The notes under the pieces: model-generated | What the model saw: only the letters and a program-made list of their open reading frames with translations | Database searches by the model: none | What the model was told of the DNA's origin: nothing | Source of the DNA: an uncultured Bacteroides sp. | GTDB taxonomy: Bacteria; Bacteroidota; Bacteroidia; Bacteroidales; Bacteroidaceae | Assembly: GCF_902491285.1 (NCBI RefSeq) | Contig: NZ_CABUHK010000051.1 | Coordinates: 1-43,621, forward strand | Direction of reading: 5' to 3' | Length of the DNA: 43,621 bases | Made by a program: the position numbers and the translations under genes | Shown: positions 1 through 8,638 of the stretch, piece after piece | How positions within the stretch are numbered: position 1 is the first letter of the stretch | Layout of the letters: each line of letters begins with the position of its first letter

Positions 1-51
1 CTCGTCACGCCGATGGTACTGCGTAACAGTGGGAGAGTAGGTAGCCGCCGT
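1..51 (+). rRNA. 5S rRNA, 3' end (partial)
   Basis: The first ~50 bases match the 3' half of a Bacteroides 5S rRNA, including the GGTACTGCGTAACAGTGGG segment and the closing GTAGGTAGCCGCC. The gene runs in from the left, so the window starts at the end of an rRNA operon. It is followed directly by a strong terminator. Identification is by recalled sequence pattern; the exact 3' end is uncertain by a few bases. Confidence 0.85.
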
Positions 52-61
52 TTTTGAAGAG

Positions 62-101
62 TCCCCTTGATTCATTAAGAGTCAAGGGGATTTCTGTTTT
101 T
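62..101 (+). terminator. rRNA operon terminator
   Basis: A 9-bp perfect stem (TCCCCTTGA at 62-70 with TCAAGGGGA at 82-90) is followed by a T-rich tract. It lies immediately after the 5S rRNA and fits a rho-independent terminator for the rRNA operon. Confidence 0.85.
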
Positions 102-397
102 ATACACTTATACCGCTTCTCTATAACTTTCCAAAATAACATACTATGCTGTCCCATGAAACCGGATATAGATTAAAAAGGCTCAGTCCGATCGTTGAAT
201 AATAACGGCCGGACAACTTTTTAAATGTTTTTTAAGACATAAAATTGCTTTCTTAAAGAACAATCCTCTTTGTAGCTTGTTCTAATAATAGAGTTAAACT
301 TTATAGTTTAAATGATGTGAACAACAACAAACGTACGCTTTTATTGCTTACATTTGTTGCCGGATATAAACAAGGACAATATAACAACTAAAATACA
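102..397. other. intergenic region upstream of exported protein gene
   Basis: About 300 bases, AT-rich, without a credible gene. The only signal found is a -7-type box TACATTTG at 349-356 (Bacteroides consensus TAnnTTTG), 42 bases before the ATG at 398. A matching -33 TTTG is not clear, so the promoter call is tentative. Confidence 0.4.
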
Positions 398-838
398 ATG
401 AAAGTTTCCCCGAAATTCATATTAGCTTTTTTTCTGCTGATGCTATCCTTTAGCATAAGTGGAATTGCCGGGAATTCATCTTCTTGTATTTCAGCTTGCG
501 CTTCTTCTTGTCAATTCTCTGAAGCAACTTCCGTGACTAATCAAAGCTCGTCTGTCAATAGTCATTCTGTGGGCTATAATCACTCTCAGTCTTTGTCTAT
601 TTCGGACGTAGAATTGGGCTTTAAACCGATTACTGAATCAAATGCTAATAATTACCGTCTGCGTAGAATCATTGAAATAAATGACTCTTTAAAGGACATT
701 ATACATAAGTTCTTCTTGTTAAGAGAAAACTCACTTGTATTAGATCGAAGTAAATCTTATTATTCGGATAAGGATCCACATTATTCCATTATCTGCAGCG
801 ACTACTATGTGTTCGCTCTAAGACGTATCCTTATTTAG
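398..838 (+). CDS. small exported protein of unknown function
   Basis: Predicted 146-residue protein. Residues 1-24 form a clear signal peptide: a Lys near the start, a long hydrophobic core and small residues before the cleavage region. The mature N-terminus is very rich in Ser and Cys (residues ~26-65, with cysteines at about 30, 34 and 38), followed by a more ordinary charged half. I recognise no domain. It stands alone between the rRNA operon and exbB with its own possible promoter at 349-356. The gap to exbB is 163 bases, so co-transcription with the TonB operon is possible but not shown. It could be a lineage-restricted envelope protein. That it is a gene rests on the signal peptide, length and placement. 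Confidence 0.65.
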   Translation: MKVSPKFILAFFLLMLSFSISGIAGNSSSCISACASSCQFSEATSVTNQSSSVNSHSVGYNHSQSLSISDVELGFKPITESNANNYRLRRIIEINDSLKDIIHKFFLLRENSLVLDRSKSYYSDKDPHYSIICSDYYVFALRRILI

Positions 839-1001
839 TATTTCTCCCGTTTTTACTCGTATTAATTTACTTTTCGTACTTCTGTATGAACTGTGCGCCT
901 TTTTTGTGTGTTTAAAAAGTCGCAGGGTCTGTAGCGCAGTGTATCTAATCAATTGAAATTTTCTAAATAACTAAAATTAATATCTTAACAAAAAACTTAT
1001 T

Positions 1002-1805
1002 ATGGAAACTACTAAAAAAACTCAAGTTGTAGGTATAAAGAATGCCGGTATCGTAATTATCTGCTGTTTTATTCTAGCAGTGTGTATTTACCATTTCCTA
1101 TTGGGAAATCCGTCCAACTTTATGAACAATGATCCGAACAACCATCCGTTGCCCGGAAACTTTCTGGGGACTATCTACAAAGGTGGTATTATTGTGCCTG
1201 TCATTCAGACACTGTTGTTGACCGTGCTCGCATTGAGTATCGAACGCTATTTTGCTCTCCGTTCTGCTTTCGGAAAAGGTTCATTAGCTAAATTCGTTGC
1301 CAATATCAAAGCTGCCCTGGCTGCCGGAGATATTAAGAAGGCACAGGAAATCTGTGACAAGCAACAGGGTTCTGTGGCTAATGTCGTCACTTCTACTTTA
1401 CGCAAGTATGAAGAAATGGAAAAGAACACAGCTTTGCCTAAGGAACAAAAACTGCTGGCTATCCAAAAAGAACTGGAAGAAGCTACCGCACTGGAAATGC
1501 CTATGATGCAGCAGAATCTTCCGATTATCGCTACCATCACCACATTGGGTACATTGATGGGGCTGCTCGGTACTGTAATCGGTATGATCCGTTCGTTTGC
1601 CGCCCTGTCCGCCGGTGGTGGTGCCGACTCCATGGCCTTGTCGCAAGGTATTTCCGAGGCTTTGATTAACACTGCTTTCGGTATCTTGACCGGTGCTCTG
1701 GCTGTTATCTCTTACAACTACTACACTAACAAAATTGATAAACTGACTTACGGACTTGACGAGGTCGGATTCTCTATCGTGCAGACTTTTGCTGCTACTC
1801 ACTAA
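1002..1805 (+). CDS. exbB: MotA/TolQ/ExbB proton channel protein
   Basis: A 267-residue inner-membrane protein of the ExbB/TolQ family. It forms the proton channel that, with ExbD, energises TonB for outer-membrane transport. There is an N-terminal membrane segment at about residues 14-34, a second near 60-80, and the conserved C-terminal pair (about 170-195 and 210-235) around the small-residue-rich TLGTLMGLLGTVIGMI stretch typical of the family. It is followed after 29 bases by the first exbD. The order exbB-exbD-exbD-tonB is standard for Bacteroides and should supply energy to the SusC transporters, including those downstream in this window. Identification is firm. Confidence 0.95.
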   Translation: METTKKTQVVGIKNAGIVIICCFILAVCIYHFLLGNPSNFMNNDPNNHPLPGNFLGTIYKGGIIVPVIQTLLLTVLALSIERYFALRSAFGKGSLAKFVANIKAALAAGDIKKAQEICDKQQGSVANVVTSTLRKYEEMEKNTALPKEQKLLAIQKELEEATALEMPMMQQNLPIIATITTLGTLMGLLGTVIGMIRSFAALSAGGGADSMALSQGISEALINTAFGILTGALAVISYNYYTNKIDKLTYGLDEVGFSIVQTFAATH

Positions 1806-1834
1806 TTCTGCGAACCCTTTAAAATCTATTAATC

Positions 1835-2440
1835 ATGGGTAGAGCGCAAATTAAAAAGAAAAGTACGTTCATAGATATGACTGCTATGAGTGACGTGACC
1901 GTATTGTTGCTGACTTTCTTTATGTTGACTTCAACATTTGTGAAGAAAGAACCGGTGCAGGTCAACACTCCGGCTTCCGTATCGGAAATTAAGATTCCGG
2001 AGACAAATGTGCTTCAGATTCTGGTAGATCCGGATGGGAAAATATTTATGAGCCTCGACAAACAGCAGGATATGCAGGCTGTTTTGGAGAGCATGGGGGA
2101 AGAGTATGGCATCAAGTTTACTCCCGAACAGGAGAAGCGGTTTACACTGGCTTCAACTTTCGGAGTGCCTATCAGAAGTATGCAGAAATACCTGGATCTG
2201 CCTGAAGAACAACGGGACAAGATTCTCAAAAATGAAGGGATTCCCTGCGATAGTACCGACAATCAGTTCAAGTCATGGGTGCGTAATGCACGTCTTGCCA
2301 ATGCTGACTTGCGTATCGCTATCAAGGCGGATGCTTCGACTCCATACTCAGTGATAAAGAACGTTATGAACTCACTTCAGGATTTGCGGGAGAATCGGTA
2401 TAATCTGATTACTTCTCTCAAAACGGAATCTGAAGAATAA
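1835..2440 (+). CDS. exbD: ExbD/TolR family biopolymer transport protein (first copy)
   Basis: A 201-residue single-pass inner-membrane protein. A short basic N-terminus precedes the ExbD signature around residues 14-31 (FIDMTAMSDVTVLLLTFF), which contains the membrane Asp of the proton path. The rest is periplasmic and longer than in E. coli ExbD (141 residues), with a central insertion, as often seen in Bacteroidota. The gene lies between exbB and a second exbD and is clearly one operon with them. Having two divergent ExbDs suggests a hetero-oligomeric stator, which is inference. Confidence 0.93.
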   Translation: MGRAQIKKKSTFIDMTAMSDVTVLLLTFFMLTSTFVKKEPVQVNTPASVSEIKIPETNVLQILVDPDGKIFMSLDKQQDMQAVLESMGEEYGIKFTPEQEKRFTLASTFGVPIRSMQKYLDLPEEQRDKILKNEGIPCDSTDNQFKSWVRNARLANADLRIAIKADASTPYSVIKNVMNSLQDLRENRYNLITSLKTESEE

Positions 2441-2455
2441 AAAGGAGGAAACAGA

Positions 2456-3109
2456 ATGAGTGCTGAAGTACAAGAGAGCGGCGGAAAAAACGGAAAGAGC
2501 AAGCAGAAGAAATTTGCCGTAAGGGTGGACTTTACCCCGATGGTGGATATGAATATGTTGCTGATTACTTTCTTCATGCTTTGTACCACCCTGAGCAAAC
2601 CTCAGACGATGGAGATTAGCATGCCGAGCAATGACAAGAATATTACTGAACAACAGAAGAGTATGGTGAAGGCTTCGCAGGCAATTACATTATTGCTGGG
2701 AGCGGATAACAAGCTCTATTACTACGAAGGGGAACCGAATTACAAGGATTATACTTCGTTGAAAGAGACTAGTTACACTCCGGACGGAATACGTGCCGTA
2801 CTTCTTCAGAAGAATGCGGCTGCCGTGAACAAAGTGAGGGCTTTGAAGCAGCAGAAGCTGGACCTGAAGATTTCAGAGGAGGAATACCGCAAGCAGGTTT
2901 CCGAAATTAAGAGCGGAAAAGACACGCCGACCGTGATTATCAAGGCGACGGATGATGCTTCTTATATGAATCTGATTGATGCGCTGGACGAAATGCAGAT
3001 ATGTAATATAGGTAAGTATGTGATTACGGACATTGCCGAGGCGGACGAGTTCTTGATTAAGAATTTCGATGCTAAGGGAGCATTGTCACAGAACCTTGCC
3101 GATAAATGA
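2456..3109 (+). CDS. exbD: ExbD/TolR family biopolymer transport protein (second copy)
   Basis: A 217-residue paralogue of the preceding protein. The membrane segment is at about residues 24-44 with the ExbD motif DFTPMVDMNMLLITFFML, which keeps the critical Asp. A long periplasmic domain follows. The start is supported by an unusually good Shine-Dalgarno for this phylum, AGGAGG at 2443-2448, eight bases before the ATG. It sits 15 bases after the first exbD and 26 before tonB, so it belongs to the same operon. The two ExbDs differ strongly outside the membrane motif. Confidence 0.93.
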   Translation: MSAEVQESGGKNGKSKQKKFAVRVDFTPMVDMNMLLITFFMLCTTLSKPQTMEISMPSNDKNITEQQKSMVKASQAITLLLGADNKLYYYEGEPNYKDYTSLKETSYTPDGIRAVLLQKNAAAVNKVRALKQQKLDLKISEEEYRKQVSEIKSGKDTPTVIIKATDDASYMNLIDALDEMQICNIGKYVITDIAEADEFLIKNFDAKGALSQNLADK

Positions 3110-3135
3110 TGTAACACCTAAAAAAGAAAAGTAAA

Positions 3136-3951
3136 ATGGCAAAAATAGATTTAACTTCTTCGGAATGGTGTCAACTGATTTTTGAAGGCAAGAATCAAGC
3201 GTATGGCGCTTACAAGATGCGCGCCAATTCTACGAAACGGCACAATCTGGCAATGCTGGCTGTATTGGTCATCGCATTGATCGGGTTTACGATTCCTACG
3301 CTGGTGAAGTTGGCAACTCCGAAACAGAAAGAAGTAATGACGGAGGTCACTACTCTGTCGAAACTGGAAGAGCCGGAAATCAAACAGGAAGAGATGAAAC
3401 GGGTGGAACCGGTAGCGCCTCCCCCGCCTGCATTGAAGAGTTCTATCAAGTTTACGGCTCCTGTCATCAAGAAGGATGAGGAGGTGCATGAGGATAATGA
3501 GATCAAGAGTCAGGAAGAGCTGACTTCTACGAAGGTGGCTATCTCCATTGCCGACGTGAAAGGTAATGACGAAGCCAACGGTAAGGATATCGCGGACTTG
3601 AAGCAGGTGGTGACACAGGCTGCACCGGAGCCGGAAAAGGTATTCGATATGGTAGAGCAGATGCCTGCTTTCCCCGGCGGACAACAGGAATTGATGTCTT
3701 ATCTGGGCAAGAATATCAAATATCCGACTATCGCCCAGGAGAATGGAACGCAGGGGCGTGTCATCATTCAGTTTGTGGTGGAGCGCGACGGTTCTATCTC
3801 GGACGTGCGTGTCGCCCGTGGCGTGGATCCTTATCTGGATAAGGAAGCTGTACGCGTGGTGAAGAGTATGCCGAAGTGGATTCCGGGTAAGCAGAATGGT
3901 AAGGCGGTACGTGTGAAGTTCACCGTTCCGGTAATGTTCAGGTTACAATAG
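3136..3951 (+). CDS. tonB: TonB energy transducer
   Basis: A 271-residue TonB protein. The N-terminal FEGKNQAYGAYKMR stretch (about residues 16-29) is typical of Bacteroidota TonB, followed by one membrane anchor (37-57). A Pro/Lys/Glu-rich periplasmic spacer includes VAPPPPA. The C-terminal TonB domain (about 178-271) has the FPGG, IKYP..A and GRVIIQFVVERDGSISDV motifs. It couples the ExbB/ExbD proton channel to SusC-type receptors. Four bases separate its stop from the next gene, so translation is likely coupled. Confidence 0.95.
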   Translation: MAKIDLTSSEWCQLIFEGKNQAYGAYKMRANSTKRHNLAMLAVLVIALIGFTIPTLVKLATPKQKEVMTEVTTLSKLEEPEIKQEEMKRVEPVAPPPPALKSSIKFTAPVIKKDEEVHEDNEIKSQEELTSTKVAISIADVKGNDEANGKDIADLKQVVTQAAPEPEKVFDMVEQMPAFPGGQQELMSYLGKNIKYPTIAQENGTQGRVIIQFVVERDGSISDVRVARGVDPYLDKEAVRVVKSMPKWIPGKQNGKAVRVKFTVPVMFRLQ

Positions 3952-3955
3952 AAAG

Positions 3956-4903
3956 ATGATGAAGAGACAATTTTGGCTGATAGGAATCGTTTTGCTGGCG
4001 GCATTAAGTGCTTGCCGCTCTAAATCGAAAGAGGGACCGACGGATACGTATTCGTCCGGTGTGATAGCTATTGCGGCGGATGAAAGTTTCGAGCCCATTG
4101 TACAGGAAGAAATCGATGTATTCGAGAGCCTGTATCCTTTGGCCGGGATTGTCCCTCGCTATACAACGGAAGTGGAAGCGATTAACTTACTTCTGAAAGA
4201 CAGTGTCCGGTTGGCAATCGCAACCCGGACGCTGACTGAGGAAGAGATGAATTCGTTCCACAGCCGTAAGTTCTATCCCCGCGAGATTAAGTTGGCTACC
4301 GATGCACTGGCATTGATTGTGAATCGTGCGAATCCGGATTCTTTGTTGAGTGTACGGGACTTCCGCCGTATCCTGACGGGAGAAGCGAAAAACTGGAAAC
4401 AGGTGAATCCCCGCTCCGGCTTGAAGGATATCCTGGTGGTATTCGACAATAAGAATTCGAGTACCGTACGCTTTGCTATGGATTCCGTTTGTGGCGGAAA
4501 ACCGCTGGCTACGGAGAATGTGAGTGCCTTGAATACGAATCAGCAGGTGATAGATTTTGTAGCGGAGAATCCCGAAGCGATAGGTGTGATTGGGGTAAAC
4601 TGGCTGGGCAACCGCAGTGATACTACCAATCTTTCTTTCAAGGAAGAAATCAGAGTGATGGCGGTGAGTGCCGAGGATGTGGCGACTCCCGAAAACAGTT
4701 ATAAACCTTATCAGGCTTATCTGTATTATGGCAACTATCCGTTGGCGCGTCCGATTTACGCAATTCTGAATGATCCCCGCAATGGGCTGCCCTGGGGATT
4801 CACTTCTTTTATGACATCCGACAAGGGGCAGCGGATTATATTGAAATCCGGGCTTGTTCCGGCTACTCAGCCGGTGCGTATTGTCCATGTGAAAGACGAA
4901 TAA
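3956..4903 (+). CDS. PstS-like phosphate/anion-binding lipoprotein
   Basis: A 315-residue lipoprotein. The signal peptide ends at a lipobox LSAC (Cys about residue 20). The body resembles the PBP-like domain of phosphate-binding PstS proteins, for example VIAIAADESFEPIVQEEIDVF near the start and a Ser/Thr-rich NSSTVRFAMDSV segment (about 160-175) where PstS proteins bind phosphate. Two Met codons (3956 and 3959) can serve as the start. No Pst permease genes follow; the gene is embedded in the exb-tonB operon, a common arrangement in Bacteroides. Its ligand is therefore uncertain, and a structural or TonB-accessory role is possible. Confidence 0.8.
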   Translation: MMKRQFWLIGIVLLAALSACRSKSKEGPTDTYSSGVIAIAADESFEPIVQEEIDVFESLYPLAGIVPRYTTEVEAINLLLKDSVRLAIATRTLTEEEMNSFHSRKFYPREIKLATDALALIVNRANPDSLLSVRDFRRILTGEAKNWKQVNPRSGLKDILVVFDNKNSSTVRFAMDSVCGGKPLATENVSALNTNQQVIDFVAENPEAIGVIGVNWLGNRSDTTNLSFKEEIRVMAVSAEDVATPENSYKPYQAYLYYGNYPLARPIYAILNDPRNGLPWGFTSFMTSDKGQRIILKSGLVPATQPVRIVHVKDE

Positions 4904-4924
4904 TAACTAAAATTAGAGACTATC

Positions 4925-6391
4925 ATGAAACGAGTACAAATGTTTTTAGCTGGAGCGTTTATAGCAGTTGGGTCGCTCTACGCGCAATCGCCCGATGCCG
5001 AATGGCGGGCAGGCGTTGCAAAATTGAAGGAAACTATTCAGACGAACCCGGCACAGGCTGCCGAAGAAGCTGAACATCTGATAAAAGGAAAGAACAAGAA
5101 GAATGTGGAACTTCTGGTGGCTGTCGGTGATGCTTATCTGGATGCCGGCAAACTTACCGAAGCGCAGGAGTATGCTGCCCTTGCGAGGAAAGCGGATGGC
5201 AAGTCGGCTATGGCTTCCGTATTGGAAGGGGATATTGCCGTAAAACAGAAAAATGCGGGTCTTGCTTCTCAGAAGTATGAAGAGGCTATTTACTTCGACC
5301 CGAAATGTGCGGATGCTTATCTGAAGTATGCGGATATTTATAAGTCGGCGAGCGCAAGCCTTGCCATCGAAAAGCTGAACCAGTTGAAAGCACTGGAACC
5401 GTCCAACACGGCAGTAGACAAAAAACTGGCAGAGATTTATTATTTAAAGAATGATTTCAGTAAAGCAGCGGACGCCTATTCGCGTTTTGCTACGGGGCCG
5501 GCTGCGACTGAAGAGGATTTGGTGAAATATGCGTTTGCCTTATTCCTGAACCATGATTTTGCGAAGTCGCTCGAAGTGGCTGACATGGGTTTGCAGAAGA
5601 ATCCCCGTCATGCTGCGTTCAACCGGCTGGCAATGTATAATTATACTGACCTGAAACGTTTTGACGAAGCGATAAAGGCTGCGGATGTCTTCTTTAATGA
5701 GTGCGACAAGGCCGACTATTCTTATTTGGATTATATGTATTACGGGCATTTGCTGGAGAATTTGAAGAAGTATGACGATGCAGTAGTACAATACGAAAAG
5801 GCGGTTGAAATGGATCCGACAAAGACGGATTTGTACAAGAATATCTCTGCTGCTTACGAGCAGAAGAATGATTATAAGAAAGCGATCAGCGCTTACCAAA
5901 AATATTATTCGTCTCTTGATAAAGAAAAACAAACTCCGGATTTACAATTCCAGTTTGGCAGGCTTTATTATGGAGCGGGTACACAACCTGATTCGTTAAC
6001 CATCACTGTAGAAGAGCGTAAACAGGCTTTGGCATCTGCCGATTCTGTTTTCCAGGTTATCGCAGTGGCGGCACCGGACAGCTATCTGGGCAATTTCTGG
6101 CGGGCACGTGCCAATTCCGCACTTGACCCCGAAACGACTCAGGGACTGGCGAAGCCTTTCTATGAGGAAGTGGCTGCTTTATTGGAAAGTAAAAACGATC
6201 CCCATTACAATGCTGCCCTGGTGGAATGTTACAGTTATCTCGGATATTATTATCTGTTGGCTATCGAAAACCCGGCATTGAAAGCTGAAGCGAAAGCGAA
6301 CAAGGATACATCACGGGAATACTGGAGCAAAATTTTGGCTATAGACCCCGCTAATGCTACTGCTAAAAGGGCATTGGACGGCATCAAATAG
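4925..6391 (+). CDS. TPR-repeat exported protein of the TonB operon
   Basis: A 488-residue protein with a signal peptide (residues 1-20, cleavage after LYA). It is composed of tetratricopeptide repeats: helical pairs with the A..KA/EAxxxDP pattern recur through about residues 20-340, for example YEEAIYFDPKCADAYLKYA and YEKAVEMDPTKTDLYKNI. The C-terminal ~130 residues are also helical and contain a final DPANATAKRAL repeat. TPR proteins act as scaffolds for complexes. Its place as last gene of exbB-exbD-exbD-tonB-pstS-like suggests a periplasmic partner of the TonB complex (inference). A likely terminator follows at 6419-6458. Confidence 0.88.
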   Translation: MKRVQMFLAGAFIAVGSLYAQSPDAEWRAGVAKLKETIQTNPAQAAEEAEHLIKGKNKKNVELLVAVGDAYLDAGKLTEAQEYAALARKADGKSAMASVLEGDIAVKQKNAGLASQKYEEAIYFDPKCADAYLKYADIYKSASASLAIEKLNQLKALEPSNTAVDKKLAEIYYLKNDFSKAADAYSRFATGPAATEEDLVKYAFALFLNHDFAKSLEVADMGLQKNPRHAAFNRLAMYNYTDLKRFDEAIKAADVFFNECDKADYSYLDYMYYGHLLENLKKYDDAVVQYEKAVEMDPTKTDLYKNISAAYEQKNDYKKAISAYQKYYSSLDKEKQTPDLQFQFGRLYYGAGTQPDSLTITVEERKQALASADSVFQVIAVAAPDSYLGNFWRARANSALDPETTQGLAKPFYEEVAALLESKNDPHYNAALVECYSYLGYYYLLAIENPALKAEAKANKDTSREYWSKILAIDPANATAKRALDGIK

Positions 6392-6418
6392 TGAATAATT
6401 TTAGTTGTTTGTCGTGAC

Positions 6419-6458
6419 AGGAGGAGTGGAGAGTGATCTTAGCTTCTCCTTTTTTTGT
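6419..6458 (+). terminator. probable terminator of the TonB operon
   Basis: AGGAG at about 6419-6423 pairs with CTCCT at about 6446-6450, with extra pairing between GGAGA and TCTCC inside, followed by seven T. The stem is short but its place between the TPR gene and the next promoter fits. Confidence 0.5.
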
Positions 6459-6476
6459 ACTTTTTTCAGCTTTTCT

Positions 6477-6507
6477 ATTGCTTTATTCAAAAGATTGTCT
6501 ACTTTTG
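6477..6507 (+). promoter_or_regulatory. promoter of the ABC transporter operon
   Basis: A perfect Bacteroides -7 box, TACTTTTG, lies at 6500-6507, with ATTG at 6477-6480 as a near -33 element 19 bases upstream. It precedes the ATG at 6564 by 56 bases. This supports translation from 6564 rather than from the longer open frame that begins at 6405, ahead of the promoter. Confidence 0.65.
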
Positions 6508-6563
6508 CAGTGTACTATTATACTAATACACTAGAATTAACTAATTCATTAAACAAAAGTACT

Positions 6564-7409
6564 ATGATTGCAGTAGAAAATCTTTCATTTGCTTATCGTA
6601 AATCGAAGCGTGAGGTGCTCCGGGACTTCTCTCTTTCTTTTGAGTCTGGCAGGGTATATGGACTGCTGGGGAAGAATGGTGCCGGAAAGTCCACTCTTCT
6701 TTATTTGATGTCCGGGTTGTTGACGCCTAAAAGCGGCAGGGTGATGTTCCATGATACGGACGTTCGTCGCCGGTTGCCGGTCACTTTGCAGGATATGTTT
6801 CTGGTTCCGGAGGAATTTGAATTGCCTTCGGTCTCTTTGGTCAGCTATGTGGAGCTGAACAGTCCTTTCTATCCTCGTTTTAGTAAGGAGGAGATGATTA
6901 AGTATCTTCATTGTTTTGAGATGAATATTGATATTGATCTCGGATCGCTGTCTATGGGACAGAAGAAGAAAGTTTTCATGAGTTTCGCGCTTGCTACGAA
7001 TACTTCGTTTTTGTTGATGGACGAACCGACCAATGGTTTGGACATTCCCGGAAAAAGCCAGTTCCGCAAATTTATCGCATCGGGTATGTCGGATGATAAG
7101 ACGATTGTGATTTCCACGCATCAGGTACGTGATATAGATAAGGTGCTCGACCATGTGCTGATTATGGATGAGAGTCGTGTGCTGTTGGATGAATCGACAA
7201 GTTCTATCTGCGACAGACTTTACTTTGTGGAGAGTGACGACCGCGAACTGGCGAAGAGTGCTCTCTTTGCGATTCCTACCATTCAAGGTAACCATCTGAT
7301 ACTTCCCAATGTAGAGAAAGAAGAATCGGAGATTAACCTGGAACTTCTGTTTAATGCTACGTTGGCTGCTCCTGAAGAGATAGCCCGATTGTTTCACGCT
7401 CAAAAATAA
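6564..7409 (+). CDS. ABC transporter ATP-binding protein
   Basis: Starting at the ATG at 6564 the protein has 281 residues, the usual size for a stand-alone ABC ATPase. Walker A is GKNGAGKST (residues 36-44), the signature is LSMGQKKK (129-136) and Walker B ends in LLMDEP (D153, E154), followed by the D-loop NGLD and an H-loop His in STHQ. The frame is open upstream to 6405 but the promoter at 6477-6507 argues against that start. The sequence resembles the YtrB/EcsA-type export ATPases found next to GntR regulators of the YtrA type, which this operon also has. It would energise the permease encoded 6 bases downstream; the substrate is unknown. Confidence 0.93.
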   Translation: MIAVENLSFAYRKSKREVLRDFSLSFESGRVYGLLGKNGAGKSTLLYLMSGLLTPKSGRVMFHDTDVRRRLPVTLQDMFLVPEEFELPSVSLVSYVELNSPFYPRFSKEEMIKYLHCFEMNIDIDLGSLSMGQKKKVFMSFALATNTSFLLMDEPTNGLDIPGKSQFRKFIASGMSDDKTIVISTHQVRDIDKVLDHVLIMDESRVLLDESTSSICDRLYFVESDDRELAKSALFAIPTIQGNHLILPNVEKEESEINLELLFNATLAAPEEIARLFHAQK

Positions 7410-7415
7410 AAGACG

Positions 7416-8246
7416 ATGATAAAAGATACTTTTTTCAGTTTGCCTCGTTTTATGAATCTTTGCCGCAAGGAGATGGTGGAGAGTTGGAAATCGAATGTGC
7501 TTCGTATTGTGTTGCTTTATGGAGTGATGGCGGTGGTGGTAATTTGGAATGGATATTTTGAATATAGGCATGACTATGAAAGTTCGAATGACCCGGCATG
7601 GTCATTTCTTTTGGTTGTGTTTATTTGGTCTTTATGGGTATTCGGCTGTTTGAGTGCTTCGTTCACGATGGAGAAGATGAAAACAAAAACGAGTCGCATG
7701 TCTACATTAATGACCCCGGTAACTCCTTTTGAGAGATTCTTTTCACGCTGGTTTGTGTTTACGGTGGTATTCCTGGTGGTTTTTCTGATTACCTATAAAT
7801 TGGCGGACTATACGCGGGTGATGGTTTATTCGCTGGCTTATCCTGAAAAGGACTTTATAGCTCCTGTTGATTTGTCTCATTTGGTCGGCAAGGGAAAACG
7901 TTATTATACATTGTGCAGGACAGGATGGGAGTTCGGAGCATTGATAGCCGGATATTTCTTCGTTCAATCTTTATTTATATTAGGTAGTACTATATGGCCT
8001 AAAAACTCATTCTTGAAAACATTTGCATCGGGAATGGGTATTGGGATAGTTTATTTCTTGGTGGGGGCTTTTATGAGTAAAATGTTGTTGCAGAGTAATA
8101 TGAATTATTCTTTCCCGGGTAATATTATAATGTCTGATGAAGCTATATGGGGATTATTTATTGCTGTCTGCATATTCTTTACTCTGTTTAACTGGATACT
8201 TGCTTATTTCCGTTTCAAGGAGTCTGAAATTATTAACCGAATGTAA
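7416..8246 (+). CDS. ABC transporter permease-like membrane protein
   Basis: A 276-residue integral membrane protein with about six hydrophobic segments: residues ~28-48, 62-85, 108-128, 170-190, 205-228 and 245-265. It follows the ATPase gene by 6 bases and is its likely membrane partner. The N-terminal RKEMVESWKSNVLRIV segment resembles the start of ABC-2-type permeases. No substrate can be read from the sequence. The two-gene unit followed by a YtrA-like regulator resembles antibiotic/envelope-stress-responsive Ytr/Bce-like exporters in other phyla, which is an analogy only. Confidence 0.85.
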   Translation: MIKDTFFSLPRFMNLCRKEMVESWKSNVLRIVLLYGVMAVVVIWNGYFEYRHDYESSNDPAWSFLLVVFIWSLWVFGCLSASFTMEKMKTKTSRMSTLMTPVTPFERFFSRWFVFTVVFLVVFLITYKLADYTRVMVYSLAYPEKDFIAPVDLSHLVGKGKRYYTLCRTGWEFGALIAGYFFVQSLFILGSTIWPKNSFLKTFASGMGIGIVYFLVGAFMSKMLLQSNMNYSFPGNIIMSDEAIWGLFIAVCIFFTLFNWILAYFRFKESEIINRM

Positions 8247-8256
8247 TCCTTAGCTT

Positions 8257-8625
8257 ATGAATTTTAAAGAAAGTAAAGCCATTTATTTACAAATTGCAGA
8301 TAGGATCTGTGATGAGATATTGCTGGGACAATATCCGGAAGAAGAACGCGTTCCTTCTGTCAGGGAATATGCTGCTATTGTAGAGGTGAATGCCAACACG
8401 GTGATGCGTTCTTTCGATTATCTCCAGGTACAGAATATTATTTATAATAAACGCGGTATAGGGTATTTTGTAGCATTGGGAGCTAAGGAATTGATTCGTT
8501 CTCTTCGCAAAGAAATCTTTTTGAAAGAAGAGTTGGACTATTTTTTTCGCCAGTTATATACACTGGATATTCCGATGAAGGAGATAGAAGCGATGTATCG
8601 TGAGTTTATAAAAAAGCAGAAATAA
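8257..8625 (+). CDS. GntR-family regulator, YtrA type
   Basis: A 122-residue protein. Residues ~8-75 form a GntR winged helix (IYLQIADRICDEILLGQYPEEERVPSVREYA, then VNANTVMRSFDYLQ). The C-terminal ~45 residues are a short helical tail instead of an effector-binding domain, which is the YtrA subfamily architecture. Such proteins usually repress their own ABC transporter operon. Here the gene is third, behind ATPase and permease, rather than first as in the Bacillus ytr operon. It starts 10 bases after the permease stop. Confidence 0.92.
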   Translation: MNFKESKAIYLQIADRICDEILLGQYPEEERVPSVREYAAIVEVNANTVMRSFDYLQVQNIIYNKRGIGYFVALGAKELIRSLRKEIFLKEELDYFFRQLYTLDIPMKEIEAMYREFIKKQK

Positions 8626-8638
8626 AAAACGAAATATT

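Noticed and set aside
6405..6563. N-terminal extension of the ABC ATPase (extra 53 residues)
   Set aside because: It lies upstream of a good promoter (6477-6507) and contains a terminator-like sequence; the residues do not resemble an ABC N-terminus, and the ATG at 6564 gives the normal family start.
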